Part shown: positions 1 through 9,465 of the stretch, piece after piece
Layout of the letters: each line of letters begins with the position of its first letter
How positions within the stretch are numbered: the stretch's first letter is position 1
Assembly (NCBI GenBank): GCA_934565855.1
Contig: CAKTIO010000002.1
Location: 186,001 to 250,000 of the forward strand
Direction: 5' to 3'
Origin: an uncultured Dysosmobacter sp.
Lineage (GTDB): Bacteria; Bacillota; Clostridia; Oscillospirales; Oscillospiraceae
Length of the DNA stretch: 64,000 nt
Program-made: the position numbers and the translations under genes
The notes under the pieces: model-generated
What the model saw: only the letters and a program-made list of their open reading frames with translations
What the model was told of the DNA's origin: nothing
The model's database searches: none

Positions 1-358
1 GGACGCAAAGAGCAGGGGAGACCGTGGCGAAGCGGAGGTTGCCAAATATCTCCGAGGGCGGAAATACACCTTATTGGAGAGTCAGTGGCGCTGCCGTTTT
101 GGCGAGATCGACCTGGTGGCAAAGAGCCCGGAGGGGTGCCTGTGTTTTGTAGAGGTCAAGCTGCGCAGCCGCTTTGATGTGGGGCTTCCGAGGGAGTTTG
201 TAGATGCCAGAAAACAGCAGAAGCTTCGGACTGCGGCAGAGCTGTATTTAAGCCTGCATGAATGGAATGGACCTGTGCGCTTCGATGTGGCGGAGGTTTA
301 CGAATATTCCAATCCGCGGAGAGCGGAGATCACATATATTCCAAATGCGTTTGAATGA
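1..358 (+). CDS. yraN: YraN/UPF0102 family endonuclease-like protein, 5' end cut by the window
   Basis: The frame is open from base 2, so the true start lies before the window. The visible 118 codons match the UPF0102 (YraN) family, a small predicted endonuclease-fold protein of unsettled function. The family pattern is clear: a GDRGE stretch near the start, then QWRCRFGEIDLVA and FVEVKLR, which give the E-D-(E)VK layout of restriction-endonuclease-like folds. In Firmicutes yraN commonly follows rnhB near ribosome-maturation genes, but that part is not visible here. thrC starts 27 bp downstream. The first in-frame ATG in the window (74) falls inside the conserved domain and is not the start. 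Confidence 0.85.
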   Translation, partial: DAKSRGDRGEAEVAKYLRGRKYTLLESQWRCRFGEIDLVAKSPEGCLCFVEVKLRSRFDVGLPREFVDARKQQKLRTAAELYLSLHEWNGPVRFDVAEVYEYSNPRRAEITYIPNAFE

Positions 359-385
359 AATTTCCTGTAAAGTGAGGAATGGATT

Positions 386-1873
386 ATGAAGTATTACAGT
401 ACAAGAGACGTCAGCTTGCGGTATGATGCTGCGGACGCCATCAAAATGGGATTAAGCCGGGACGGTGGACTGTTAACCCCCTGTGAGATTCCGCAGATTG
501 ATGAAGCGTTTTTGCAGTCTCTGGTTTCCGCGTCTTATCAGGAGCGGGCGGCAAGGGTCATGGCTTTGTACCTGACGGATTACACGGTGGAAGAGCTGAA
601 GGGCTTTGCCGACCGTGCCTATGGTCCGGATAAATTCGATACAGAGACGGTGGCGCCAGTCCGCATGGTGGATGACAGTACCCACTGCCTGGAGCTGTGG
701 CACGGTCCTACCAGTGCCTTCAAGGATATGGCACTGCAAATGCTGCCGCAGCTGCTGTCTGCCGCTTTACAGAAGACTGGTGAGAAAAAGACGGTGTGCA
801 TTCTGGTGGCAACCTCCGGCGATACCGGTAAGGCGGCAATGGAGGGCTTTGCTGATGTCCCGCAGACGAAGATTATGGTGTTTTATCCTAAGCATGGCGT
901 TTCTGCCGTTCAGGAGCTGCAGATGGTCACGCAGGAGGGCGAAAATGTCGGCGTTTGTGCGGTTGTTGGTAATTTCGATGATGCACAGGCAGGTGTAAAG
1001 CGCATTTTCTCCGATGAAAAAATGCGGGAGACGCTGGCGCAGCGCGGATTCTTCCTGTCCTCCGCAAACTCCATCAACTGGGGGCGGATCCTGCCCCAGG
1101 TCGTGTATTATATTTCCGCATACTGCGACCTGCTGCGAGATGGCAGAATCACGATGGGCGAGAAGGTAAACTTCTGCGTTCCCACAGGCAACTTCGGTGA
1201 TATTCTGGCAGCTTATTACGCAAAGCGAATGGGACTGCCGGTTGGGAAGCTGATCTGTGCCTCTAACTGCAACGATGTGCTGACTGACTTCCTCCGGACG
1301 GGTGTGTATGACCGGAACCGTCCCTTCCATACGACAATGAGTCCCTCTATGGATATTCTGGTTTCCAGCAATCTGGAACGGCTGCTGTTTGACCTCTCCG
1401 GAGAGAATGACGCACAGGTCCGTGATTACATGGAGCAGCTGTCCAAAACAGGAAGGTATGAGGTCTCTGACGAGATTAAGCGCCAACTGAAGGAGCTGTA
1501 TTGGGGAGGCTTCTGTGACGAGGCAGGAACGGCGGCAACCATTGCGGAGTACTATCAGAAGCATGACTATCTGATCGACACCCATACAGCAGTGGCAGCC
1601 AATGTAATGGAGCAGTACCGCACAGAGACCGGAGACAAGACGTTGACAGTGTTCGTCTCTACGGCTTCTCCGTATAAGTTCTGCAATCATGTGCTGATAT
1701 CCATCGGTGAAAAGCTGGAGGGTGACGGTGTGGAGCTGATCGACCAACTGCAAAGAGTATCCGGTGTGACTGCACCGAAGCGGCTGGCGGCTTTGAAAGG
1801 CAAGACCCGCAGATTTGACCTGAGCTGCGAAAAGGCAGGAATGGACGGCGTTGTGCTGGATTTCCTGAAATAA
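386..1873 (+). CDS. thrC: Threonine synthase
   Basis: Threonine synthase is a cytosolic PLP enzyme that converts O-phosphohomoserine to threonine and phosphate, the last step of threonine synthesis. At 495 residues it fits the long fungal/E. coli-like class. The PLP lysine is K113 in HGPTSAFKDMALQ, and the phosphate-binding loop is ATSGDTGKAA (about 142-151). The N-terminal YYSTRD and RDGGL motifs are typical of the family. The start is preceded by GTGAGGA. It is followed by the phosphoesterase after 37 bp. No threonine attenuator or T-box is visible upstream, and the 27-bp gap to yraN suggests read-through transcription. Confidence 0.96.
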   Translation: MKYYSTRDVSLRYDAADAIKMGLSRDGGLLTPCEIPQIDEAFLQSLVSASYQERAARVMALYLTDYTVEELKGFADRAYGPDKFDTETVAPVRMVDDSTHCLELWHGPTSAFKDMALQMLPQLLSAALQKTGEKKTVCILVATSGDTGKAAMEGFADVPQTKIMVFYPKHGVSAVQELQMVTQEGENVGVCAVVGNFDDAQAGVKRIFSDEKMRETLAQRGFFLSSANSINWGRILPQVVYYISAYCDLLRDGRITMGEKVNFCVPTGNFGDILAAYYAKRMGLPVGKLICASNCNDVLTDFLRTGVYDRNRPFHTTMSPSMDILVSSNLERLLFDLSGENDAQVRDYMEQLSKTGRYEVSDEIKRQLKELYWGGFCDEAGTAATIAEYYQKHDYLIDTHTAVAANVMEQYRTETGDKTLTVFVSTASPYKFCNHVLISIGEKLEGDGVELIDQLQRVSGVTAPKRLAALKGKTRRFDLSCEKAGMDGVVLDFLK

Positions 1874-1910
1874 ACACGCTGACATACCGTCAGATTAGAA
1901 GGAGGAACGC

Positions 1911-2597
1911 ATGGCACTATACGCCATTGGAGATCTGCATCTTTCTTTGAGCGGAAACAAATCCATGGAAGTATTTGGCGATGCATGGAAGGGCTATGTG
2001 TCCCGGATCGAGCAGTCCCTGTCACAGCTGACGGAGGAGGATGTGCTGGTCCTGGCAGGGGATACGTCCTGGGGAATGTCCATGCCGGAGGCGGAGGCTG
2101 ACTTCCGGTTTCTGGAGCAATTTCCCTGTCAGAAGTATTTGATTAAGGGAAATCATGATTATTGGTGGACAACGGTTTCCAAAATGCGGCATTATCTGGA
2201 GGAAGCGGGAATCCACACTATTGACTTTCTGCATAACAACTGTGTAGAATATAAAAAGTATGCACTGTGCGGGACCCGTGGCTGGTTTTTGGAGGAAGCA
2301 CAGAAACCACATGATGCAAAGGTTCTGAACCGGGAGGTCATGCGGCTGGATGCTTCGCTGCGTGCGGCAGATGGAAGGGAGATCTTTTGTTTTCTCCACT
2401 ATCCGCCCCTGTATCAGGGCTACCGGTGTCCGGAGATTTTGGAAGTGCTGGAAAAATATCCTGTTCAGCGGTGCTGCTATGGGCATTTGCATGGTCCCAC
2501 GATTCGCCGCAGATTCGAGGGCGTTTTTCAAAACACAGAGTTTTCTCTGATTTCTGCGGATTATTTAGGATTTGTTCCTAAAAAAATTTGCGAATAA
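1911..2597 (+). CDS. Calcineurin-like metallophosphoesterase (predicted phosphohydrolase)
   Basis: This is a 228-residue two-metal phosphoesterase of unknown substrate. The calcineurin-like motifs are complete: D8-L-H10, G-D51, G-N81-H82-D83, and a C-terminal YGHLHG. It resembles the stand-alone bacterial predicted phosphohydrolases (COG1768 type) rather than MazG, exonuclease SbcD or YmdB families. No signal peptide or membrane segment is seen, so it should be cytosolic. A strong AGAAGGAGG site precedes the ATG. It sits between thrC and tig and its neighbours give no clue to the substrate. Confidence 0.88.
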   Translation: MALYAIGDLHLSLSGNKSMEVFGDAWKGYVSRIEQSLSQLTEEDVLVLAGDTSWGMSMPEAEADFRFLEQFPCQKYLIKGNHDYWWTTVSKMRHYLEEAGIHTIDFLHNNCVEYKKYALCGTRGWFLEEAQKPHDAKVLNREVMRLDASLRAADGREIFCFLHYPPLYQGYRCPEILEVLEKYPVQRCCYGHLHGPTIRRRFEGVFQNTEFSLISADYLGFVPKKICE

Positions 2598-2687
2598 AGA
2601 AAAAAGGGATAGCTTTTTCAGAGAATATCTGATAAAATTAATTGTTGCATCGGCTGAGAGCCGACGATGAACGGAGGAATAAACAAA

Positions 2688-4088
2688 ATGAGTGTGAAGA
2701 GCTGCGAAAAATTAGAAAAGAACGAAGTCGCCCTGACAATCGAAGTGGGTGCAGAGGCATTTGAAGCTGGCGTGGAAAAGGCATACCGCCAGAAGCGCAA
2801 AGATATCCGTGTTCCTGGTTTCCGTCCTGGAAAGGCACCCCGTCAGCTGATCGAGAAGATGTATGGCGAAGCGGTGTTCTATTCTGACGCAATCGACAAC
2901 GTTTGGTTTGATGCATATAAGGAAGCGGTGGAAGCAGAGAAGCTGCAGGTCGTTGGCGACCCGAAGGTGGAGCTGGTCGGCGAAGTGACCAAGGAGGGCT
3001 TTACCTTTAAGGCAGTGGTTCCCGTTTATCCCGAGGTTACTCTGGGTGCATACAAGGGACTGTCCGCTCCCAAGGCAGAGGTCAAGGTCACCGCTGCGGA
3101 TGTGGATGAGAAGCTGAAGGAGCTGACAGACCGGAACACCCGCTTGGTATCTGTGGACCGTGCCATTGAGACCGGTGATACTGCTGTGATCGACTACAAG
3201 GGCTTTGACGGTGATAAGCAGTTCGATGGCGGCACGGCAGAGAACTATAGCCTGGAGATCGGCTCCGGTACCTTTGTCCCCGGCTTTGAGGATCAGCTGA
3301 TTGGCATGAAGGCTGGAGAAGAAAAGGACATCAACATCACCTTCCCCGAAGAGTATCACGCAGACCTCGCAGGCAAGGCAGTGGTGTTCCATGTCAAGGT
3401 CAATGAAGTGAAGGCAAAGGAAGTTCCCGAGCTGGACGATGAGTTCGCAAAGGACGTTTCCGAGTTTGATACGCTGAAGGAACTGAAGGCAGACCTGAAG
3501 AAGAAGGTTGCTGAGGAGCGCGAGAAGGAAGCGCAGCAGAGCTTTGAGGACGAGCTGATGAAGCAGGTTGCAGAGAACATTACCTGTGATGTCCCCGAGG
3601 CAATGGTGGAGACCCAGGCAAAGCGCTTTGTGGAAAACTTCCGGATGCAGATTCAGCAGCAGGGCATTCCCTATGACCAGTACCTGAAGATTACTGGTGT
3701 GGATGAGGCAAAGCTGCTGGAGGACGCCAAGGAGCCGGCACTGCGCCAGGTCCGTCTGGATGTGGCTCTGAACGCCATCATCAAGGCAGAGAAGCTGGAA
3801 GCAACGGATGAGGATGTGGAATCCGAGTACAAGAGAATGGCTGAGACCTACAACATGGATGTGGATACCGTCAAGAAGTATCTGACCCGCGAGGTTGTGG
3901 AGGATCAGGTCAAGACGCAGAAGGCAATCGCCGTCGTGACCGAGAGTGCTACGGCAACGAAGCCTGAAAAGAAGACCGCCGCAAAGAAGTCTACCAAGAA
4001 GGTTGCTGAAGACGGCGAGGAGAAGCCTGCAAAGAAAACTGCCGCAAAGAAGTCTGCTGCAAAGAAGACGGAGGAAGAATCCAAATAA
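2688..4088 (+). CDS. tig: Trigger factor, ribosome-associated chaperone with Lys/Ala-rich tail
   Basis: Trigger factor binds ribosomal protein uL23 at the exit tunnel and folds nascent chains. The N-terminal ribosome-binding domain carries the FRPGKAPRQ signature (FRxGKxP). A central FKBP-type prolyl isomerase domain (about 150-240) contains DTAVIDYKGFDG, and the C-terminal helical chaperone domain follows. An in-frame ATG at 2667 exists, but ATG 2688 is chosen because CGGAGGA lies 7-8 bases before it. The last 40 or so residues are unusual: repeated AAKKS/TKK blocks with acidic spacers, like a histone-H1-type tail. The protein has 466 residues, longer than the roughly 430 usual. It is followed by clpP and clpX, the standard neighbourhood. 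Confidence 0.96.
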   Translation: MSVKSCEKLEKNEVALTIEVGAEAFEAGVEKAYRQKRKDIRVPGFRPGKAPRQLIEKMYGEAVFYSDAIDNVWFDAYKEAVEAEKLQVVGDPKVELVGEVTKEGFTFKAVVPVYPEVTLGAYKGLSAPKAEVKVTAADVDEKLKELTDRNTRLVSVDRAIETGDTAVIDYKGFDGDKQFDGGTAENYSLEIGSGTFVPGFEDQLIGMKAGEEKDINITFPEEYHADLAGKAVVFHVKVNEVKAKEVPELDDEFAKDVSEFDTLKELKADLKKKVAEEREKEAQQSFEDELMKQVAENITCDVPEAMVETQAKRFVENFRMQIQQQGIPYDQYLKITGVDEAKLLEDAKEPALRQVRLDVALNAIIKAEKLEATDEDVESEYKRMAETYNMDVDTVKKYLTREVVEDQVKTQKAIAVVTESATATKPEKKTAAKKSTKKVAEDGEEKPAKKTAAKKSAAKKTEEESK

Positions 4089-4198
4089 TTCCGGGCATAC
4101 TATGCAGGGAAAAGCGAGCTCCTTACATGAATTCGACAAGATTTCTCACAGCAAGGTAGTATCATGGCGGAAGTAGCTTCTGTGATGCTGCATGGCAT

Positions 4199-4231
4199 AG
4201 CGCCGGTCCCTCACAGGGCTGAGGCGCTTTT
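4199..4231 (+). terminator. Possible weak terminator between tig and clpP
   Basis: An AGCGCC (4199-4204) / GGCGCT (4223-4228) stem with an inner CCCT/AGGG pairing is followed by only TTTT. It sits in the 221-bp tig-clpP gap, which otherwise shows no gene. It may allow partial read-through. Confidence 0.45.
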
Positions 4232-4309
4232 GCCATATTTTCGCCGGACAGTGTGTGACCGGGAGAGAATGCAGAAGACGGGGAGCATTGTTTCAAGGAG
4301 GTTTTACCA

Positions 4310-4891
4310 ATGAGTTTAGTTCCTTATGTAGTTGAGCAGACCAGCCGGGGAGAGCGGTCCTATGATATCTATTCCCGTCTGCTCAATGACCGCATCATCT
4401 TCTTAGGCGAGGAAGTCAATGCGACCACAGCCAGCTTGGTTGTCGCACAGCTTCTCTATCTGGAAGCACAGGACCCGGATAAGGATATCCAGCTGTATAT
4501 CAACAGCCCCGGCGGCAGTGTGACCGATGGTATGGCGATTTATGACACGATGCAGTATATCAAGTGCGATGTGTCTACGATCTGCGTGGGTATGGCTGCC
4601 AGCATGGGTGCTTTCCTGCTTTCCTCCGGTACGAAGGGGAAGCGGATCGCATTGCCCAATGCGGAGATTATGATTCACCAGCCCTCTGCCGGCACTCAGG
4701 GACAGATTACGGATATGGCGATCCATCTGAAGCGCTTGGAGATCATCAAGAAGCGGATGAACCGCATCCTGTCTGAAAATACTGGAAAGCCGGTTGAGGT
4801 CGTAACGGCTGCCTGTGAGCGGGATAACTTCATGAGTGTAGAGGAAGCAAAGGAATTCGGCTTGATCGATAAAGTGATCTATAAGAGATAA
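4310..4891 (+). CDS. clpP: ATP-dependent Clp protease proteolytic subunit
   Basis: ClpP is the tetradecameric serine protease that degrades proteins unfolded by ClpX or ClpC. The 193-residue length is typical. The catalytic triad is visible as S98 (GMAASMG), H123 (MIHQPS) and D172 (ERDNFMS). The N-terminal [20 protein letters not shown] is the canonical axial-loop region. AAGGAGG precedes the ATG. clpX begins 14 bp downstream, so the two are co-transcribed. No CtsR operator was recognised upstream. Confidence 0.98.
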   Translation: MSLVPYVVEQTSRGERSYDIYSRLLNDRIIFLGEEVNATTASLVVAQLLYLEAQDPDKDIQLYINSPGGSVTDGMAIYDTMQYIKCDVSTICVGMAASMGAFLLSSGTKGKRIALPNAEIMIHQPSAGTQGQITDMAIHLKRLEIIKKRMNRILSENTGKPVEVVTAACERDNFMSVEEAKEFGLIDKVIYKR

Positions 4892-4905
4892 ACTGAGGTA
4901 TCACC

Positions 4906-6228
4906 ATGAACGACGAGGGTAAAAAGTCACTTCGCTGCTCTTTTTGCGGAAAGCATGAGCAGCAGGTGCACAGAATGATACAGGGACCGGGTGTCCGGAT
5001 CTGCGATGAGTGTGTGCAGCTTTGCATGAGTATCTTGAATGACGGCTATGAGGAGAGCACGCACAGCACGTTGGAGGAGATTCCGGATAAGCTTCCGACT
5101 CCGCAGGAGATCAAGGCGGTGCTGGACCAATATGTGATCGGTCAGGATGAAGCCAAAATGGCACTGTCTGTGGCTGTTTACAACCACTACAAGCGGATCT
5201 ATTTTGGCGGAGATGAGGATGTTGAGCTGCAAAAGAGCAACATCCTGCTGATTGGTCCAACAGGCTCCGGAAAGACGCTGTTTGCACAGACACTGGCGCG
5301 GATCCTTCAGGTCCCCTTTGCCATTGCGGACGCGACTACGCTGACAGAGGCAGGCTATGTGGGCGACGATGTGGAAAATATTCTGCTTCGCCTGCTGCAA
5401 GCGGCTGATTTCGATGTAGAGCGGGCAGAGCATGGCATTATTTATGTGGATGAGATCGATAAAATTGCCCGGAAGAGTGAAAATACTTCCATTACCCGGG
5501 ATGTTTCCGGCGAGGGAGTACAGCAGGCACTGCTGAAGATCGTGGAGGGAACGGTTGCAAACGTTCCCCCGCAGGGAGGACGCAAGCACCCCCATCAGGA
5601 GTTTATCCAACTGAATACAAAGAACATCCTGTTTATCTGCGGCGGTGCGTTTGACGGTCTGGACAAGATCATTGAGCGACGTGTGGAGCAGAAGAGTATC
5701 GGTTTTGACGCTCCGGTCTCCAGCAGAAGGAATCGGGATGTGGGTGAGCTGTTCCGTCAGGTACAGCCGCATGATCTGCTGAAATTCGGCATCATTCCGG
5801 AGTTGGTGGGTCGTTTGCCTGTCGTGGCATCGTTGAACAGCCTGACGCGGGATGATCTGGTTCAAATTCTGACCCAGCCGAAAAATGCGCTGGTCAAGCA
5901 GTATCAAAAGCTGTTTGAGTATGACGATGTTGAGCTGTCCTTTGAGCAGGAGGCTCTGGAGGCAGTGGCAGACAAAGCAATCGAACGGAACATTGGCGCT
6001 CGGGGACTTCGCGCGGTGATGGAAGGAATGCTGACAGGAATCATGTATGAGATCCCCTCGGATCCGACCATTGAGAAGGTCCTAATTACGAAGGCGTGCG
6101 TGGAGGGAAACGGTAAACCGGTTTTGACACGGAATCCGGATAAAGTCAATCACGCAGTGAAGTTGAACACCGGCAAGGGCGAAAAAGCCGCAGGCGCGGA
6201 AACCTCGTCTCCTGCCTCGGCGTCGTGA
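4906..6228 (+). CDS. clpX: ATP-dependent Clp protease ATP-binding subunit ClpX
   Basis: ClpX is an AAA+ unfoldase that feeds substrates to ClpP. The N-terminal zinc-binding domain has C11, C14, C33 and C36. The AAA+ module has Walker A GPTGSGKT and Walker B YVDEIDKI, with the ClpX-type IGF-like loop in the middle domain (EQKSIGFD). At 440 residues it is slightly longer than most, because of a short low-complexity Ala/Ser-rich tail. It lies directly behind clpP, and a strong terminator follows. Confidence 0.98.
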   Translation: MNDEGKKSLRCSFCGKHEQQVHRMIQGPGVRICDECVQLCMSILNDGYEESTHSTLEEIPDKLPTPQEIKAVLDQYVIGQDEAKMALSVAVYNHYKRIYFGGDEDVELQKSNILLIGPTGSGKTLFAQTLARILQVPFAIADATTLTEAGYVGDDVENILLRLLQAADFDVERAEHGIIYVDEIDKIARKSENTSITRDVSGEGVQQALLKIVEGTVANVPPQGGRKHPHQEFIQLNTKNILFICGGAFDGLDKIIERRVEQKSIGFDAPVSSRRNRDVGELFRQVQPHDLLKFGIIPELVGRLPVVASLNSLTRDDLVQILTQPKNALVKQYQKLFEYDDVELSFEQEALEAVADKAIERNIGARGLRAVMEGMLTGIMYEIPSDPTIEKVLITKACVEGNGKPVLTRNPDKVNHAVKLNTGKGEKAAGAETSSPASAS

Positions 6229-6260
6229 GCTTCAGCGTCTGACCGTAATGACGCATGAAA

Positions 6261-6287
6261 GAGGGCGCTTCTGGCGCCCTCTTTTTT
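6261..6287 (+). terminator. Rho-independent terminator after clpX
   Basis: An 8-bp GC-rich stem GAGGGCGC (6261-6268) / GCGCCCTC (6274-6281) with a 5-nt loop is followed by TTTTTT. It ends only 20 bp before the lon start, so lon needs read-through or a very close promoter. Confidence 0.9.
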
Positions 6288-6306
6288 ACAACAGAAAGGA
6301 ACACCT

Positions 6307-8724
6307 ATGGAATTAACAACTTGGAATATCCCGGTTCTGGCTCTGCGTGGTCTGACGGTGTTTCCGCATATGAATCTGACTTTCGATGTGGAACGCCCGA
6401 TTTCAACACGAGCGCTGGAACACGCGATGGAGACCGACCAGCGTATTTTTCTGGTTACACAGAAAGAGGTTGGCGTCACGGATCCAGAGGAAAAGGATCT
6501 CTATACAGTAGGCACGATTTCCCATATCAGTCAGATCCTGCGGATTGCACCCACAACGGTGCGCGTTATGGTAGAGGGTGAACAGCGTGCCCGCATGAAG
6601 CGCCTGTGGCAGACAGAGCCGTATTTGCAGGCAAATGTGGAGGTCATTCCGGAGGAGGAAGAGTCGGAGGCATTTCAGCGCAGTCCCCGGACAGAGGCGC
6701 TGCTGCGGCAGACGGCAACGCTGTTCAATGAATATGCGGAAATGGTCGGCGGTATCGCGGAAGAGGTGCGCTCTACAGTGCTGGATTGCCGGGATTTGGG
6801 ATATCTTGCAGATTATCTGGCACAGAATATCAATATCCGATCTGGAGAAAAGCAGGAAATTTTAGATGAGATTAATCCCTTTTTGCGGTTGAAGCGCTTG
6901 AATTCTTTCCTGGCACGGGAGAACAACGTGCTGGAATTTGAGCACGAAATGGAGAGCAAGGTTCGGGAGCATTTGGAGCAGTCCCAGCGGGAGCAAATCC
7001 TCCGTACACAGATCCGCGTCATGCAGAATGAGTTGGGCGAATCGGATGACGACGATGAACTGGAGACATACCGCAAGAGGATCACGGCACTTGGTTTGCC
7101 GGAGGATGCAGAGCAGCACCTTCTGAAAGAGGTTAACCGGATCGCAAAGCAGCCCTTTGGAAGTGCGGAGGCGGCGGTATCCCGGAATTATCTGGATGTC
7201 TGTCTGGAAATGCCGTGGAACACGGTTACGAAGGAACGGCTGAATGTGGAAGCGACCAGAAAGATTCTGGACCATGACCATTTCGGCTTGGAGAAGGTTA
7301 AGGAACGGATCTTGGAGGCACTGGCAGTCCGGCAGATGAATCCGGAGGGGAAGGGACAGATCATCTGTCTGGTAGGTCCTCCCGGCGTGGGAAAGACGTC
7401 CATTGCCATTTCCGTGGCAAAGGCACTGAACCGGAAGCTTGCCCGTTTGAGCCTCGGCGGTATCAGGGACGAAGCAGATATTCGGGGGCACCGGAAAACA
7501 TACATTGGTGCCATGCCGGGACGCATTGTGGAGGCAATCAGCCGGAGCGGTTCGATGAATCCGCTGCTGCTGCTGGATGAGATCGACAAAATGGGAAATG
7601 ACTATCGGGGCGATCCGGCTGCGGCTTTGCTGGAGGTTCTGGATTCGGAGCAGAACAGCAGCTTCAGAGACCATTTCCTGGAAATCCCCTTGGATCTCAG
7701 CAAGGTTCTATTTATTACTACTGCAAATACCACCAGCACGATTTCCCGCCCACTGCTGGACCGTATGGAGGTCATTGAACTGTCCAGCTATACAGATGAG
7801 GAAAAGCTGCAGATCGCAAAGCAGCACCTACTGCCCAAGCAGCTGACAGAGCATGGATTGAAGAAGACGCAGCTGCGGATCAGCGATGATGCCATCCGTT
7901 CTGTCATCTGCGACTATACACGGGAGTCTGGTGTTCGCCAGCTGGAACGCCAGCTGGGAAAACTGTGCAGAAAGGCAGATATGTCTTTTCTCACAAAGAA
8001 TGTAAAGCGAATTACCATTACAAATAAAAACCTGAAGGACTACCTTGGCGCACAGCCCTTTGCCCCGGCGCTACATACGGAAAATGAAGAGGTCGGCGTG
8101 GTGAACGGTCTGGCGTGGACGGAAGTCGGCGGAGAGATCCTGGAAGTGGAAGTCAATGTGATGGACGGGACTGGAAAGCTGGAGCTTACCGGAAATCTGG
8201 GTGATGTGATGAAGGAATCAGTCCAAGCTGCGCTCAGCTGTCTGCGCAGCCGTGCGGCTGAATGGGGGATTGACGCGGATTTCTATAAAAATAAGGACAT
8301 TCATGTGCATTTCCCGGAGGGTGCGGTTCCGAAGGATGGTCCTTCTGCGGGAATTGCCATTGCAACGGCGTTGACTTCGGCCTTGACTGGAAGGAGGATC
8401 CGGGCGCATCTGGCAATGACTGGTGAGATCACGATTCGTGGACGGGTGCTTGCTATTGGCGGACTGAAGGAAAAGACGATGGCAGCGCTGCGAAACGGCG
8501 TGAAAACCGTACTGATTCCCAAGGATAACCTGCGGGATCTGGATGAGATTGACCAGACTGTCCGTGCAGGCTTGAGCTTCATTCCGGTAAGCAGTGTGGA
8601 TGAGGTGTTGAGCCAGGCATTGTGTCCTGTGGAGAAAACCGTTGCCCATGAAAAGGATGTGGCAGCGTTCGCACCGGCTTCCGGGCATCGGGAGAACGGC
8701 GAAAATACCGCCCTGCGGCAGTGA
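6307..8724 (+). CDS. lon: ATP-dependent protease Lon (LonA)
   Basis: LonA is a cytosolic AAA+ serine protease for damaged and regulatory proteins. The 805 residues hold an N-terminal LON substrate domain (about 8-200), a coiled-coil linker, the AAA+ module with Walker A GPPGVGKT (357-364) and Walker B LLLLDEIDKM, and the C-terminal protease domain. The catalytic dyad is S680 (PKDGPSAG) and K723 (GGLKEKT). AGAAAGGA lies upstream of the ATG. ysxC follows 9 bp later, the usual Firmicute lon-ysxC pair. Confidence 0.98.
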   Translation: MELTTWNIPVLALRGLTVFPHMNLTFDVERPISTRALEHAMETDQRIFLVTQKEVGVTDPEEKDLYTVGTISHISQILRIAPTTVRVMVEGEQRARMKRLWQTEPYLQANVEVIPEEEESEAFQRSPRTEALLRQTATLFNEYAEMVGGIAEEVRSTVLDCRDLGYLADYLAQNINIRSGEKQEILDEINPFLRLKRLNSFLARENNVLEFEHEMESKVREHLEQSQREQILRTQIRVMQNELGESDDDDELETYRKRITALGLPEDAEQHLLKEVNRIAKQPFGSAEAAVSRNYLDVCLEMPWNTVTKERLNVEATRKILDHDHFGLEKVKERILEALAVRQMNPEGKGQIICLVGPPGVGKTSIAISVAKALNRKLARLSLGGIRDEADIRGHRKTYIGAMPGRIVEAISRSGSMNPLLLLDEIDKMGNDYRGDPAAALLEVLDSEQNSSFRDHFLEIPLDLSKVLFITTANTTSTISRPLLDRMEVIELSSYTDEEKLQIAKQHLLPKQLTEHGLKKTQLRISDDAIRSVICDYTRESGVRQLERQLGKLCRKADMSFLTKNVKRITITNKNLKDYLGAQPFAPALHTENEEVGVVNGLAWTEVGGEILEVEVNVMDGTGKLELTGNLGDVMKESVQAALSCLRSRAAEWGIDADFYKNKDIHVHFPEGAVPKDGPSAGIAIATALTSALTGRRIRAHLAMTGEITIRGRVLAIGGLKEKTMAALRNGVKTVLIPKDNLRDLDEIDQTVRAGLSFIPVSSVDEVLSQALCPVEKTVAHEKDVAAFAPASGHRENGENTALRQ

Positions 8725-8733
8725 GGAAAACAG

Positions 8734-9330
8734 ATGAGCTTGAATTTTGGAAAAGCGGAATTTGTTCGCGCGGCGACGAAGCGGAGTGATTTTCTGCGGG
8801 ACCCTTTGCCGCAGTTTGCATTTGCAGGGCGGTCCAATGTGGGAAAATCTTCGGTGATCAACCGGGTGGTTGGGCGAAAGAAGCTGGCTTATGTCGGCGC
8901 GACTCCCGGAAAAACAACGCAGATCAATTATTTTAAAATTGATGGCGGAGCATATTTGGTGGACCTGCCTGGATATGGATATGCCAAAGTCAGCCGCAGC
9001 GAAAAAGAGCGCTGGGGACGACTGATGGAGGATTACTTTCAGGATGAACAGGGGCTTATCACACTGGGGGTTCTGATTGTGGATATCCGCCATAAACCAA
9101 CGGCGGATGACATTACTATGCATACTTGGTTTCGGGAAACCGGATGTCCGGAAATTATCGTGGCAAATAAGCTGGACAAGCTGAAAAAAAGCCAGGTGGA
9201 ACCGGCGCTTCAGCTGATTCGTGAGACGCTTCAGCTGTGGGAAGAGGATGTTCTCATTCCGTTTTCTGCGGAGAAGGGCGATGGTAAGGAGCAACTGCTG
9301 GAGCAGCTGAACCGGATCTACGGCAAATAA
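8734..9330 (+). CDS. ysxC: Ribosome biogenesis GTP-binding protein YsxC/EngB
   Basis: This is an essential TRAFAC GTPase needed for late 50S subunit assembly. G1 is GRSNVGKSS (32-40), G3 is DLPGYGYA and G4 is NKLDK, all intact. At 198 residues it is normal length. It is co-transcribed with lon (9-bp gap), and a strong terminator follows. Confidence 0.96.
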   Translation: MSLNFGKAEFVRAATKRSDFLRDPLPQFAFAGRSNVGKSSVINRVVGRKKLAYVGATPGKTTQINYFKIDGGAYLVDLPGYGYAKVSRSEKERWGRLMEDYFQDEQGLITLGVLIVDIRHKPTADDITMHTWFRETGCPEIIVANKLDKLKKSQVEPALQLIRETLQLWEEDVLIPFSAEKGDGKEQLLEQLNRIYGK

Positions 9331-9340
9331 ACAGAGAGAA

Positions 9341-9376
9341 GTAGGGAAGCCCTCTAAGAGACTTCCCTACTTTTTT
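9341..9376 (+). terminator. Rho-independent terminator after ysxC
   Basis: A perfect 9-bp stem GTAGGGAAG (9341-9349) / CTTCCCTAC (9362-9370) is followed by TTTTTT. It closes the lon-ysxC unit and separates it from the pyrH operon. Confidence 0.92.
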
Positions 9377-9465
9377 CAGAAAACTTTCGCTACCCCCTAT
9401 GCAAAGCGGGGAAAATACGGTAAAATAGCAGGCAGGAAATTATAGATAATTGGAGGGTTCATCCA

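Noticed and set aside
767..1885. 372-codon open frame antisense to thrC
   Set aside because: A shadow of a highly conserved gene; no motif of its own.
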